A stretch of 64,000 bases of DNA from Liolophura sinensis (taxonomy: Eukaryota; Mollusca; Polyplacophora; Chitonida; Chitonidae): NCBI RefSeq assembly GCF_032854445.1, contig NC_088307.1, positions 27,628,547 to 27,692,546 on the forward strand, written 5' to 3'. Position numbers and translations under genes: made by a program. Below are positions 24,208 through 35,689 of the stretch, piece by piece; positions within the stretch are counted from its first letter, which is position 1, and each line of letters starts with the position of its first letter. A model generated the notes under the pieces. The model was not told the DNA's origin. It worked only from the letters and a program-made list of their open reading frames with translations, and ran no database searches.

Positions 24208-27200
24208 TTAATCAACTGAACTGTCCCAGAAAGGTAGATCAATCTCATAATACACGCAGTTGAGTCTCTCATGGCTTTGTTGGTCGTCAGCACGCCTCTT
24301 TGTAATTCCTGTCGTGGCAAAGAAAAAGAGAATGATATTTTTGGTCATTTTTTGGTTTTTTATTCGATGAGTATTTCTTTATGGCCGTTCACAAACCTCA
24401 GATAATGAAAATGTGACAAATAGCTTTACAAAACAGAAGTAGGTGAAGCGTAAGAAGGGTTCGAACACTTGACCTCACTTGGAGAGGCAGCATAGACCAT
24501 TATCAAAGACCACGGCCTGTAACAGCAACCTTACTAGAAACAGGTGTCCCGTAACGGCAGTGTACACCATCACCAAAGGCCACAGCCTATAAGCGCGACC
24601 CCATTGGCCAACAGGTGTCCCATAACGGCAGCGTAGATCATTATCAAAGGCCACAGCCTATAAGCGCGACCCCAATGGCCAACAGTTGTCCCGTGACGGC
24701 AGCGTAAATCATTATCAAAGGTCACAGCCTATAAGCGCGAACTCACTTGCCAACAGGTATCACGTAACGGCAGCGTAGATCATTATCAAAGGCCACAGCC
24801 TATGAACGCGACCCCATTGGTCAATAGGTGACCCGTAACGGCAGCGTAGATCATTATCAAAGGCCTATAAACGCGCACTCACTGACAATAGGTGTCCCAC
24901 AACGGTAATGTAGATCATCATCAAAGGCCACAGCCTATAAGCGCGAACTCACTGGCCAACAGGTATCCCGTAACGGCAGCGTAGACCATTGTCAAAGGCC
25001 ACAGCCTTTAAGTGAGAGGCTTCGAAAACTCTACCAGACATCGAATATCATGAAATCTTTTAGATAATGTATTCAATATTTTCCTAAATATTTTACTTAT
25101 AAGAGAGAAATATTCGGTTAAATAACAAAACAATCTCAGAGGCTTTTTTCTTTCATTTAGATCCAAAAGCTATAATAAGTCGAAGTTTCAACTGCCGACA
25201 TCTTTCTCGTTGAAGTATCGATCTTAATTATTGAAGTACCACTTAAACACTGTAAGATTAAAATTGTGTCATACGCTAACCTGTGTCATCGGTAAGATCA
25301 AACCAGACAGCGGGCACGCCGGCGCAGAATTGGCTCAGTGTGGGGCCTAACTCTGATGACGTCATATTCCCAGGCCGGAGTCTGGCGAGTTTCACTTTCT
25401 GTGGAGCCAGATCTCGTCCCTTTAAAACAAAAATCACATTTTACCACTATTTTAGACACAAATCGATATCAACCTACATAAAACAGAAATGCGGACATTA
25501 AGCTATATCTGGCATTTAACAAGATGTCCCACCACAATTTATTCTCTGATACAATCGGTTGTTTACTCTGAGCACTTTTCATTAATTTCATAGAAAATTA
25601 TTATGACACGCAGTGACTGAGCCAGGAAATTACAATCATGCGTCGGTATTAGCTGCATGCTGTGAATCGAAACATGTGAGGCACGTCACCACGCCTAATG
25701 CCAGGGAATTCGGTGCAAAATTTAGCTCAACTGGAGTAACAGAGAGTTATACATAGACTATTCTCTGTTTTGAAAGAAAGGAGTTATTGGGAACAACCAA
25801 TTACACTGTATATGTACCAGCTGCTCAGACTAAAGGAGAAAAAAACAAAAAATGAGCAAAGGGTGTGAACAATTATTTGTAAATATGATCTTAAATATTT
25901 GTTCAATTTTTGATGGGAAAAAGGACATTTAAAATAATGTTTGTATTGTGGTTATTTGGGACCACTTCTTGCTATTTGTCTTTGAAATGTCTTTCTTTTC
26001 TTAAAGAAAAATGAGTGAAATATTGATGATCATATTTATAAATTTCTTTTCCCATTATTTAATCTGAATTTTACTCCAGTTTGTCGCTTTCTCCAACTTT
26101 AAGATTACGTAGACGCGAGACACTCACCTGTCTCGCTTCGACGGTAGTTTTAACAGCCTCAAAATCCGGATGTGAAACTTTAGTCACGAAACAACGGTTC
26201 CTTTTGAATTCTCTCAGGGCAACATAACCCTACCGAAAGAATAAAAAACAGCACTCACCTAAACGTCATTATTAAGAACTATTTACATACTAGGTTCTAT
26301 CCAAGTGACTTTTCTTGACGGATCCCCCCCACCCCCAGCCTGTTTTGTGTACCCGAACTACCCAGGTGTCATATCAATTCTTGTAAAGCAATATGTTACA
26401 AAATTTTTCGATGCATTTCATTTGAGAGTTGCCTAACTCCAGTCTTAAGATTTATTGTCACATATTTGATGTCGGGGAGATTCTTGGCTGGAGGGAATCG
26501 GATTCCCCGTGAGTGCCCAGGGAGTGCACAGGAAAAAGCATGTTACTGAAAAACTTTACCACACATTGTTGGGAGATATGTGGTCTCCCTGGATCGTTAG
26601 ACTGCTCAGACGACAGCTTATTGTCACCAAGGCCACACATGTCCAGCACTAAGGGCGGGAAATCCACTCGTAACAATTCTTTGTTAAGGCAGGATTTGAA
26701 CCCTCGACCCATGTTTTAAGTTAAGATTTAGAGGTAAGTACTTCAAACCTACTCTAAACCTCGAATAACTGAAAAAAGTTATCCCGAAATAAAGGCTATC
26801 AAAACCTAACACTAAAGGGATAACTATGCACAGAATCGCACAAAATACAATGAATGAAAATTATTCCACATTTTGTTGCATGGAGTTTACATGGGCTGTA
26901 GAATGAAAGAATGCAAGCAATGAAACAAGGCTCATCAACAAACAACTGAAAGTAGTGCTTAAAAATGTTTCATTTTTTATAGATGCATGTAGTTAAAGGC
27001 GGCTGGAGGTCCCCTGGATCATATGGCTAAAGTACTGACTAGCTGTTACCCTAATATTAGTTACATGGTTACTCAGTTCCAAATATCTAAGGTGTTTGGT
27101 AATTTCTTTCATTCATGCTATCTCCTTTCAAGTAGCTGCCAATGCGCATGCGTTTCCAGTTCACATGATCTGGAAGGTGGCGGTTCACAGAGACTTGATG

Positions 27201-30193
27201 GCATAGGTTATATTAGAAGATAAGTTGGTTGAATTATAACCAAACTATCCCTTTTTATATGATGTTCTCTCCTCAAGTTTCAAAGATAAACTGGTTATGT
27301 TTGCATTTCTATATTCATTACACAGAGATGACCGCTTTGATCTGCCGTCTCCTATTGTCATGTCGTTGTGAACCGCCATCTTGCAGGTCATGTGACCCGG
27401 AAACGCATACGTTTTGGCGACTATTTTAAAAGAGATAACTTGCATTCGCCAAACGCACAGTGCATGAATAAACCAAATTTTCAAACATGTTATATATTTG
27501 GCGCAGCTCCACTAAAGACAAAAGCTTTCAGAAAAGGTCACAGTGCGAGAGTTACATGCTTAAGGCAAATGCCAAGAATGATTTTTTGCTAAGCACATAG
27601 ATGTTGTGTGCTCCGGGCGTTTACAACGAACACTTCAATTTCTCTTCATTCAAAAACCTGATCGACGCCATATAGGTGAAACTTCTTCGAAGACGTCGTA
27701 AACACAACTAAAAAAATAAATAAGGCACTATCCTGGAAATTTTCACAAAGATCACGAGGCCAATACATATTGCTAAAGTCATATCATGTTTTGCCATAAC
27801 GCACCACTTTGAAGTCATGCAGGGCCAGAGAGTTTTGAGCGTTGAGTCTGTAAGCCTCGGCCGACACCATCAGTATGGTCCGTTCCTTCACGTTGATGAC
27901 AACCGACTCGTGAGTCGCTATGTTGCCATGGAGACGCTTCCACGAAATCCACTGAAACAAAACAGAACAGCAAAACCAACGTTTGTACAGATAACGAGTT
28001 TCATGGAAAGTACCGATAAAAAGAAGCTAACAAGGAGAAATTGCTAACCTCCTCCAAAACTATCGATGGCAGAAAAGTAAACAGTATAACGATGATAATT
28101 ATCCGGCAAAATACTTGGCATTTAGAAATTGAGAAGCCATATCACTCATCTGGAAGCGGTTTGGAACTTACACCGGAAATGCCATATAGGTGGTAAATTC
28201 AATGTGTTTTTTATTAGTCAAAACGACAAACTGTTTTGAATGGAAATTCCGAAAATGATAAATTCGGCTATTATTTATCGAGCTGGTTGACGGCCTGACA
28301 TTGTGCGAATCGGGCTGTAGTCCTCTTTGATACTAGTGGATGGCGCGTCAAAAACGGCAAGGATTCATCAGAAAGCCTTTCAATCTTCAGCCAGTTTCAT
28401 CACGTGATACAAATAGGAGACTTGTAATTGCATGTATTACTACTGTTCCGAGTAGATCAGCTAATAAAGTAGTCCCCTCAGGAAAAAGGCCTCAGTACGT
28501 AACGTAAAATATGTATACCCGTCATTGTTTTTTTTTTCTGTTTTTTTTTGGCTACTTTCCGTTATAATTCCCTCATTATGCAATATCACAGACCACGCCT
28601 TTAAACACAGTAACTAGAAGAAAGGTAAAAGAAAATTCTTTTCATATCTGTTGTTACATAGTTATTGCCACCTGTGTACTGCTTAAGTGACGTGCGCTGT
28701 TTGTTAACAATTTAAACATACCTCTTGATTTGCGGAACTTTTCTCGGCTTGGAGATGGAATATTACCCCAGCAAAAACGGCACCAAGAACCAAAGCGGTG
28801 GAGAGTGCAGCAATCAGGGCGAATGCAGAGCGTTTGTGTTCTCCTCTAGCTGGAGTACAATCCTCTTGGTTATACTGTGAAAACATTGTGAATCCACGTA
28901 CGCAAAATTTTAAACAACACAACTAAACGATATTCATAAACAAACATAAAATCAATGGTGCACCCAGAGCTTTGTAGAACACATTACAAATGTGAAATCA
29001 ACTTGTGAATGCTAATGTATATCTGTATCAATGCTGGAAGTTTTACCTTGCATTTAACCAACCAGATGACAACGAGCTGTACTTAGGAGTGTCTACACAT
29101 ACTGTGTCTTCTTGTGGTGCGGCGAGTTCATGCCGCCGAAGTGCTGCCGGCAGTGAAGTATTGTGCCAAAGAGACCTGGCACCACACCCGGTCACATTAT
29201 TTTACATGTGGCCTACCAGTCCTGTTTCCCTGCTCCAACCTTTCAATGCTAAGCAAAAAAACAAAACAGGAAAAAAGCACCTTTCTCTGTGTTACCATTG
29301 GACTGGGCTTTGATCACAGATCTTCCCGAATTTGAGGTGTACGCTCTAACCACTACACAAGAGATAGGATTGATCAAGGCTACTAAATCTAATTACACCT
29401 TTGCTTAGTCACGCCGCTGTTGTCTGGCCAAAACGCGGATATGGAGACGCCATTTTTTTCAAAACAAGATCTCGTTTGTATGTAACTTGGGATTTTCGGA
29501 ATCTACATTTATTTCGCTATCAGCATGCCGCATGCACGATTTTATCAGCAATTTCTTAGGAAACAGTCGATGACGAAATTAGGTTTAAAGGTTGTTCCGT
29601 AAAAGCCGTCGTAATTACCGCATGCAGCAATTAGGAGCTCACGTTTTTTGGCTGTGTTACAAGGCACGAGAGACAGTACGTGGGTAAGGGGAAGTAACTC
29701 TCCCCGCAATCTGCCCAACTTCTTCCACCTATGAACCCGACCGATAATATACAAAATTTAATTTTCCTAAGTACGGCGTTAAACCACATGTACTACTTAT
29801 AATAGGTCGGTTATACACTTGTTGATAGACACAAGTCTGTGCTTTACACTCTGTACTATGTGACATCAAGGGGCCTCCGTGAGCGGGGCAAATGTTTAGT
29901 TTGCCAGAGAGGCACAATAACCCAGGAACCTCACACCAATGCGGGCGTTGTGAGTTCTAGTCCAGTTCATGCAGGTTTCCTCCCTCTTGGTAGCAGTGAT
30001 GAGAAATATGTTCATTTAGCTTCTTTATCTAAGGGAATGTGTTCACAAGTCCATGTATGGATTAATCTATGTCAGCAGTGTGAAATATGAAAAAAAAACG
30101 AAAATAAAAAAGGACAAAAAAAATGCCTGATCTAAAATATTTACTTACCACTTTGTCCAATTTTATCTTATCTGCCATTTTTAGTCCCGTCAT
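24208..30193 (-). CDS. BRICHOS gene C: membrane precursor with acidic C-terminal peptide
   Basis: Six exons: 30149-30193, 28722-28874, 27805-27951, 26128-26229, 25281-25419 and 24208-24308, phases 0,0,0,0,1, total 228 aa, every junction GT/AG. Exon 2 carries the signal-anchor helix (about residues 30-56, FALIAALSTALVLGAVFAGV). The BRICHOS region has the Asp of LHDF (end of exon 3), the first Cys in NRCFVTK (exon 4) and the second Cys in FCAGVPAVWF (exon 5). Exon 6 follows the polypyrimidine acceptor CTTTGCCACGACAG and gives ITKRR, then a 27-residue peptide (ADDQQSHERLNCVYYEIDLP and more) with one Cys and net negative charge. An acidic single-Cys peptide differs from known cationic BRICHOS antimicrobial peptides; dimerisation through Cys or a non-antimicrobial role is possible. 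A close copy of exon 6 lies at 63577-63689. Confidence 0.85.
24480..25015. repeat. About 71-bp tandem repeat in intron 5 of gene C
   Basis: About eight copies of a unit containing CGTAACGGCAGCGTAGATCA, TTATCAAAGGCCACAGCC and TATAAGCGCGACC. The same array is found at 63690-64000 beside the paralogous terminal exon. Confidence 0.9.
26480..26760 (-). repeat. SINE-like element, second family
   Basis: GGATTTGAACCCTCGACCC at about 26690 is the reverse of a B-box-like sequence, and the unit lies beside the dispersed repeat 26740-27055. It is in intron 3 of gene C. Confidence 0.4.
27115..27440. mobile_element. Foldback element (MITE-like) in intron 3 of gene C
   Basis: The left arm 27115-27187 (with CGCATGCGTTTCC and GGTGGCGGTTCAC) is the approximate reverse complement of 27363-27440 (GTGAACCGCCATCTTGC, GGAAACGCATACG). 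The inner 175 bp have no coding content. Confidence 0.6.
29060..29360 (-). repeat. tRNA-derived SINE of a second family
   Basis: On the minus strand it begins near 29360 with GTGTAGTGGTTAGAGCG, a good A-box-like head, followed by TTCGGGAAGATCTGTGATC. It lies in intron 1 of gene C. Confidence 0.5.
29869..30000 (+). repeat. SINE head fragment in intron 1 of gene C
   Basis: GGGGCCTCCGTGAGC, then CCAGGAACCTCACACCAATG and TGAGTTCTAGTCCAGTTCATG match the tRNA-like head of the main SINE; the body is missing. Confidence 0.65.
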
Positions 30194-30273
30194 TTTGTAC
30201 AAATATGTGCTGACTTTTGCAGACATGTGAACAGTGTTCCGAGTTAACTAGAAACTGACAAAGCAAGGTCACG

Positions 30274-30280
30274 TTTTATA
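30274..30280 (-). promoter_or_regulatory. TATA box of gene C
   Basis: TATAAAA on the minus strand, 81 nt upstream of the ATG at 30193, comparable with gene D. Confidence 0.5.
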
Positions 30281-30839
30281 TCGCCAAGGCCATGTGTTTT
30301 CATGCAAGGGACAAGGCTAGATAGATTCGGCCAATCAGGTACGATTAGGCTTGAAGTAGACACCTGATTGGTGCTTCGTAAGATGACTGATTGGTGGATT
30401 TTAAAGGTGCACTCATGTATGAATGGTGCTATTGTTTGCCCACACAAAGGTGCGCTGTATTCTTTACTGTGCTTATCATTGCCCTCTATAACACCAGCGT
30501 CGTATGTGTTACAAGAAGGCGCGGAGAAATGTCAAAAAATTTGCCATGTTATAAACCTCAAAAATTCAGAGTACCAAGAATTCCTAGCCAGTTTCTTGAA
30601 CCACAGACAGTTAAGACTTTTATACATAAATCTTTATACAATCTATTTTAAGTTTGTCTTAAATGTATGCAGCAATATAAACATTTGCTCACACAAAGGG
30701 TCAGTGCCATAAGTGAATGTATATTACTCTCAGTAAGTACATTTGTACTTGAAAACATAACATTTTTATGTAATCTAAAAGAAGGTGCCTGCAGTGTAAA
30801 ACATATTTATGTTAGATAAATTACATATACAAGAACCTA

Positions 30840-31302
30840 TAAAATATACAACTAACCTATATATACAACTACCTATCAATACACACTTCACCTATATATA
30901 CAACTACCTATAAATATACAAATCACCCATATATACAACTACCCACAAATATACAACTAACCTATACATACAACTACCTATAAATATACAACTCACCTAT
31001 ATATACAACTACCTATAAATATACAACTCACCTATATATACAACTACCTATCAATACACAAATCATCTATACATACAACTATTTATGAATATACAACTCA
31101 TCTATACATACAACTACCTATAAATATACAACTCACACATATATACAACTACCTATAAATATACAACTCACCTATATATTCAACTACCTATAAATATACA
31201 ACTCACATATATACAACTACATATAAATATACAAATCATCTATACATACAGCTACTTATAAATATACAACTCATCTATATACACAACTACCTATAAATAT
31301 AC

Positions 31303-31349
<47 letters not shown>

Positions 31350-31590
31350 ACTGCGTATCAATATACAAATCATCTATACATACAACTACTTATAAATATA
31401 CAACTCATCTATACATACAACTATCTATAAATATACAACTCACCTATACATACAACTACCTAAAAACTTACAACTCACCTATATATAGAACTACCTATCA
31501 ATACCCAAATCATCTATACATACAACTACTTATAAATATACAACTCATCTATATACACAACTACCTATCAATATAAAGCTCATCTATAGC
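30840..31590. repeat. About 35-bp minisatellite with an (AT)n core
   Basis: Repeats of ACCTATAAATATACAACTCA plus CCTATATATACAACT. A pure AT run lies at about 31305-31347. Confidence 0.9.
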
Positions 31591-32089
31591 CATTCCTTTC
31601 GTTTCACATACGTTCACATATGGCAGTGTAGCTATTATATCTCCATCGCCAAAGTGAAGTACACTATTTAGTGGAAGTTTTTTCAGGGCCAGCTACATTT
31701 GATGTGGTGGTCTTCGTAGCCAACATGTAGCTAGGTTAAAGCATTAAAACTCTCGGCAATTACACCCATTTGAGCAAGTTTCGTGCATTCTATAATAGTC
31801 TTCGTGACAACAGCAGCTTTAAATGGGTGCAAACATAGTTTCAAGTTGAAATGAGACACAAATACACATACAAATCAGACGGCTGAATATTTGGCATTTG
31901 TCCAGGTCTGTAATGTTGTAGCGTAGGCATAAATGATCCCGAAGTGCTTTTGTTTATCCCACGTATGACTCACGGGACACTGATGCACTAATTGAAACAG
32001 CTGTCGAGCTTATTGGAGATAGTGCAGCTATCTACACAGGTATTACCGTACGATTGGTCAGTAATTTCCTGTAACATGTCACTGTCACT

Positions 32090-33200
32090 GTCTACTCTAC
32101 TACAGATGTACTGCAGAGGTACAGTGTAGGCCATACTGTTGCACACTTCACTGACGCCACATGTAACACGTGTGGAACAGCACGTATAAGCTATCCTGTA
32201 TGTTGCGCACGTCACTTATGCCACAAGTAACACATGTGGAACAACACCTATAAGCTACCCTGTAAGTTGCTGACGTCACTAGCGTCCCATGTAACGGATG
32301 GAATAGTTTCTATAAGCCGTTGCGTTGTACACGCCAATGGCGTCGCATTTAACACAGAGTAAAATTGACCCATAGCATAGTGTGTTGTACAGGTCACAGG
32401 CACCGCATGTAACACGTGTGGAATAACACGTATGAGCTATCCTTTATGTCGTTCATGTCACTAGCGTCGCATGTAACGGATGAAATAGCTTCTATAAGCT
32501 GTTGCGTTGTACACGCCAATGGCGTCGCGTTTAATACAGAGTGAAAATGCCCCATAACCTGGTGTCCTGTACAGGTCATTGGCGTCACGTGTAACACGTG
32601 TGGAACAACACGTATAAGCTATACTCTATGTTGTTCACGTCACTAGCTTCGCATGTAACGGATGGAATAGCTTCTATAAGCTGTTACTTTGTGCACGTCA
32701 GTGGCGTCGCATTTAACAGTTAATATCTCCCATGAGATGGTGTGTTGTACATGTCACTAGCCCTGCATGTAGCACGGGTTGAATAGTACCTATAATCTGT
32801 CCAGTGTGCCTTTGTGGCCCTGTAGTCAGAGTGCTAGTCAAGAACAATGACCCAGGAACCACTCATCAAAGGGGTTGCCTTCGAAGGTATTCCACTAGGC
32901 TGCGGAAAGTCGTGAGCTTCCCCCGGACAGAGAGCCCGCTTTTTTCTCACCATAATACTTGCCGCCGTCGTGTAAGTGAAATATTCTTGAGTACGGCGTA
33001 AAACATCAGTCAAATGATTAAATACAAAAAATGTATATGTAACGCGGCTGGAACAACACCTAGAGGTTGATATGTTATGCACGTCACTGACGTCGCATTT
33101 ATCACTTTTAATCTAAAATTTATAGTAAGGTAATCTGTTTCACGCGTCGCTGGCGTCGCATGTCACACCGTGGGAATAGTATCAATAAGCTCTTATAAAC
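32090..33200. repeat. About 60-bp repeats in a 180-bp higher-order array
   Basis: Units contain GTCACTAGCGTCGCATGTAAC and ACACGTGTGGAACAACACGT. The variant ATGTAACGGATGGAATAG recurs near 32290, 32470 and 32650, so three units form a 180-bp block. A SINE interrupts the array at 32806-33027. Confidence 0.8.
32806..33027 (+). repeat. SINE, nearly full, inserted in the tandem array
   Basis: Runs from GCCTTTGTGGCCCTGTAGTC through CCGCCGTCGTGTAAGTGAAA to the tail TACGGCGTAAAACATCAGTC. Confidence 0.75.
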
Positions 33201-33671
33201 AGACATGAGAACGTAACAGAGATATTGATACTTTGATATTTTTGGCTTCATTTATTCTAAAATTCACCATAAACAAAATAAATATAACTTTTTTCCGAGT
33301 CAGTGATAGAACATAGCGATATGGTCATGTCACAAATATACTCGTCATGGAGATGCCTACGGTATATGACGCAATTTTAAAATATAAAAAAATGGCCAAT
33401 GGGAATACTTTGTGAAAACTTTTAGTTAATTCCAAGTGCTTCGTCACATTAAGCTAATATCCAGTAGAAGGATTCCATTGTTTGCGACTACTTAACATGC
33501 GACTGGTCTCTCGCCTATAGGCTTACCCCCTTTAATGTCGCCATGGATCAATAAATCAATTTGTCTCTTCCCAATTACTCAGGGGTTAAACTAAAAACAC
33601 TCTTGGATGAAGCTGAATGGATTGACTGGTTCACTATAAACAATTAAATTTGTTTGCTACATTGCATTAGG

Positions 33672-35285
33672 TTAAAAACTAATGGAAAGTTCGCAAGACA
33701 AACGAGCTTGTAAACACGCTACTGGTCTGTCTCCCACGGGTGGTATCCTTTCCAGTTCAGCCCCGAGCTTCACTTCAACTTGCCTTTTCACCATTCCTCC
33801 AGAGGTAGAATGAGAATACATTGGGATAAAGACTGGTTGATTTACTGAGTGACCGATTGGATAAATGACTGTTCAGTGTACAGCACTTTAACACACGAGT
33901 TAGATTTTTGACGGTAAACCTTCATGTAACAATTCACAAAACGCCATTCTACAAAAAATTAAACGTATAATAATAAACCAAGCTAAACACAAAAGGCAAT
34001 CAGTCACGTAAATGGCGCACCTGTCTCTGTAATATCGAACCAATGAGCTGGAACTCCGTCACAAAACTGGTTCAACTTGGGCCCCAATTCTGATGACGTC
34101 ATATTGCGGAGCTCTCCTTTGCCCTGCTTCAATGGCTGAAGGTCGAGCCTTTTACCCTGAAAGAGATGGAATGCATATGTAAAAAATACACTTATCTATT
34201 TAGTTGACTAATACAGCATTTATAATCAAAGTATTTTTTTCATTAAGAATAAAATGAGAAAGATGATTAGCATTTGAAACTTCAAATCTTTATGTTTTCT
34301 TTCATTTTATATGTGAACATTGTGTAAATCCCGAAGCTGTTTGCCACTGCGATAAAACAGAAAGTTTATTGTCACAAGAAAATAACTGAAATCCTTACAA
34401 TCTCTACAAAAGGTAACACGTTTGCATAATTTGATCTATATACTAAGAATAATAATCAAGGTATATATATTTTTAAGTGTATAGTTGAATAGGTCTCTGC
34501 AACACAGAGATCCAAAAGTATATATGGGGCTGACTTACTCGTCTGTCTTCCAACATCTGCTTGACGGACCAGAAATCGGGGATTTTCACATTGGTAACCA
34601 AGCACATGTCCCGGCCAAAGTCTCTCAGCGCCACGTAACCCTAGTTGGACAGAAACCACACCAAATCATATCAGCACATCGCTGTACGCACGCCCCACAA
34701 ACCAAGACTACAGAGACTTACAGCTGTTACTGAGGAAGGCTTTGTGATTCATTATGAACTCATATTTATCCCAAGCATGTAACAATCACGACTGGAGACT
34801 ATGACCAACAAGCTTAGCCACCTATGTTTCTGCGGGTTTTAGCTTTGCCTTCACTATGAAGCTGATGGTACCATAACGCTATCTCCTTGTAACAGACCGG
34901 TGTCAATATTTCTAGTGCTGTCTCACTGGAATATCAAGTTGAAGACACCACACATAGTCAGAGTATAAAGACAATGGGTGAGTCCGAAAAGAGGAAATGT
35001 TAAATAATTTCAATCCTTTAGTATGATCTAATATAAGATGTGTGTCTATACATTGGATGTGCTCACGACTCAGATAGCTCAGTGCAGAGTATGTTATATT
35101 ATAATACTGTTTGGATATCTATAGACATTTCTACTCACTAATTTAAAGTCATGAAGGACCATGGAGTTTTCCTCGCTAATCTTGTACGCCTCCGCCGACA
35201 CCATGAGAATCGTTTCTTCTTTGTCATCAGTTAAAACCGACCCGTGTATGTCCACATCTCCGGCTTTACGGATCCACGATACCCA
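33672..35285 (-). CDS. BRICHOS gene B: 5'-truncated paralogue with intact 3' exons
   Basis: Four exons: 35139-35285, 34539-34640, 34021-34156 and 33672-33796, homologous to exons 3-6 of gene D, with GT/AG junctions in the same phases and no stop. Together they encode about 169 residues. BRICHOS landmarks: LHDF, DMCLV and FCDGVPAHWF. The last exon gives MVKR, then a 36-residue peptide with two Cys (VACLQARLSC) ending SISF. Its acceptor is TCTGGAG, a GAG rather than YAG site. No equivalent of exon 1 or of the transmembrane exon 2 was found between 35286 and 38300. The upstream flank of gene D is matched right next to it (35690-35890), pointing to a deletion of exons 1-2. It may be a pseudogene, or may use unrelated 5' exons. 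Confidence 0.7.
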
Positions 35286-35689
35286 CTGAGAAGACAGAAA
35301 TACCGACAACAAATCAGAAGACAGGATTTGGAACATCGAAAGAATACATTTTTTTACTTATCTGATTGGTGTTTCACGCCAAGGACCAACAGTTTGTTGT
35401 CAGCCATTCCAAAGTGCGACCGGAGAGAAATCCAGCATGAGATGGACGAACTCAAAGCGATCACACAAGACAAGCATACATTGACTGCAAACGATTTATT
35501 GATATATTTTAGGAATTTTTTCATGTTCACTCGTGGAACTTCAAAAGGCAATCTACATTTGGGAATTCTTGAACCTTAAAGCTGAAAATGTATGTTCATG
35601 TCTGAGACCGAATTTGGCTTGTTTGCAAACAATCTAAAGAGAGAATTTCCACAACTCCATTTGCATACAAACAAAAAAAACTTTTTTCT

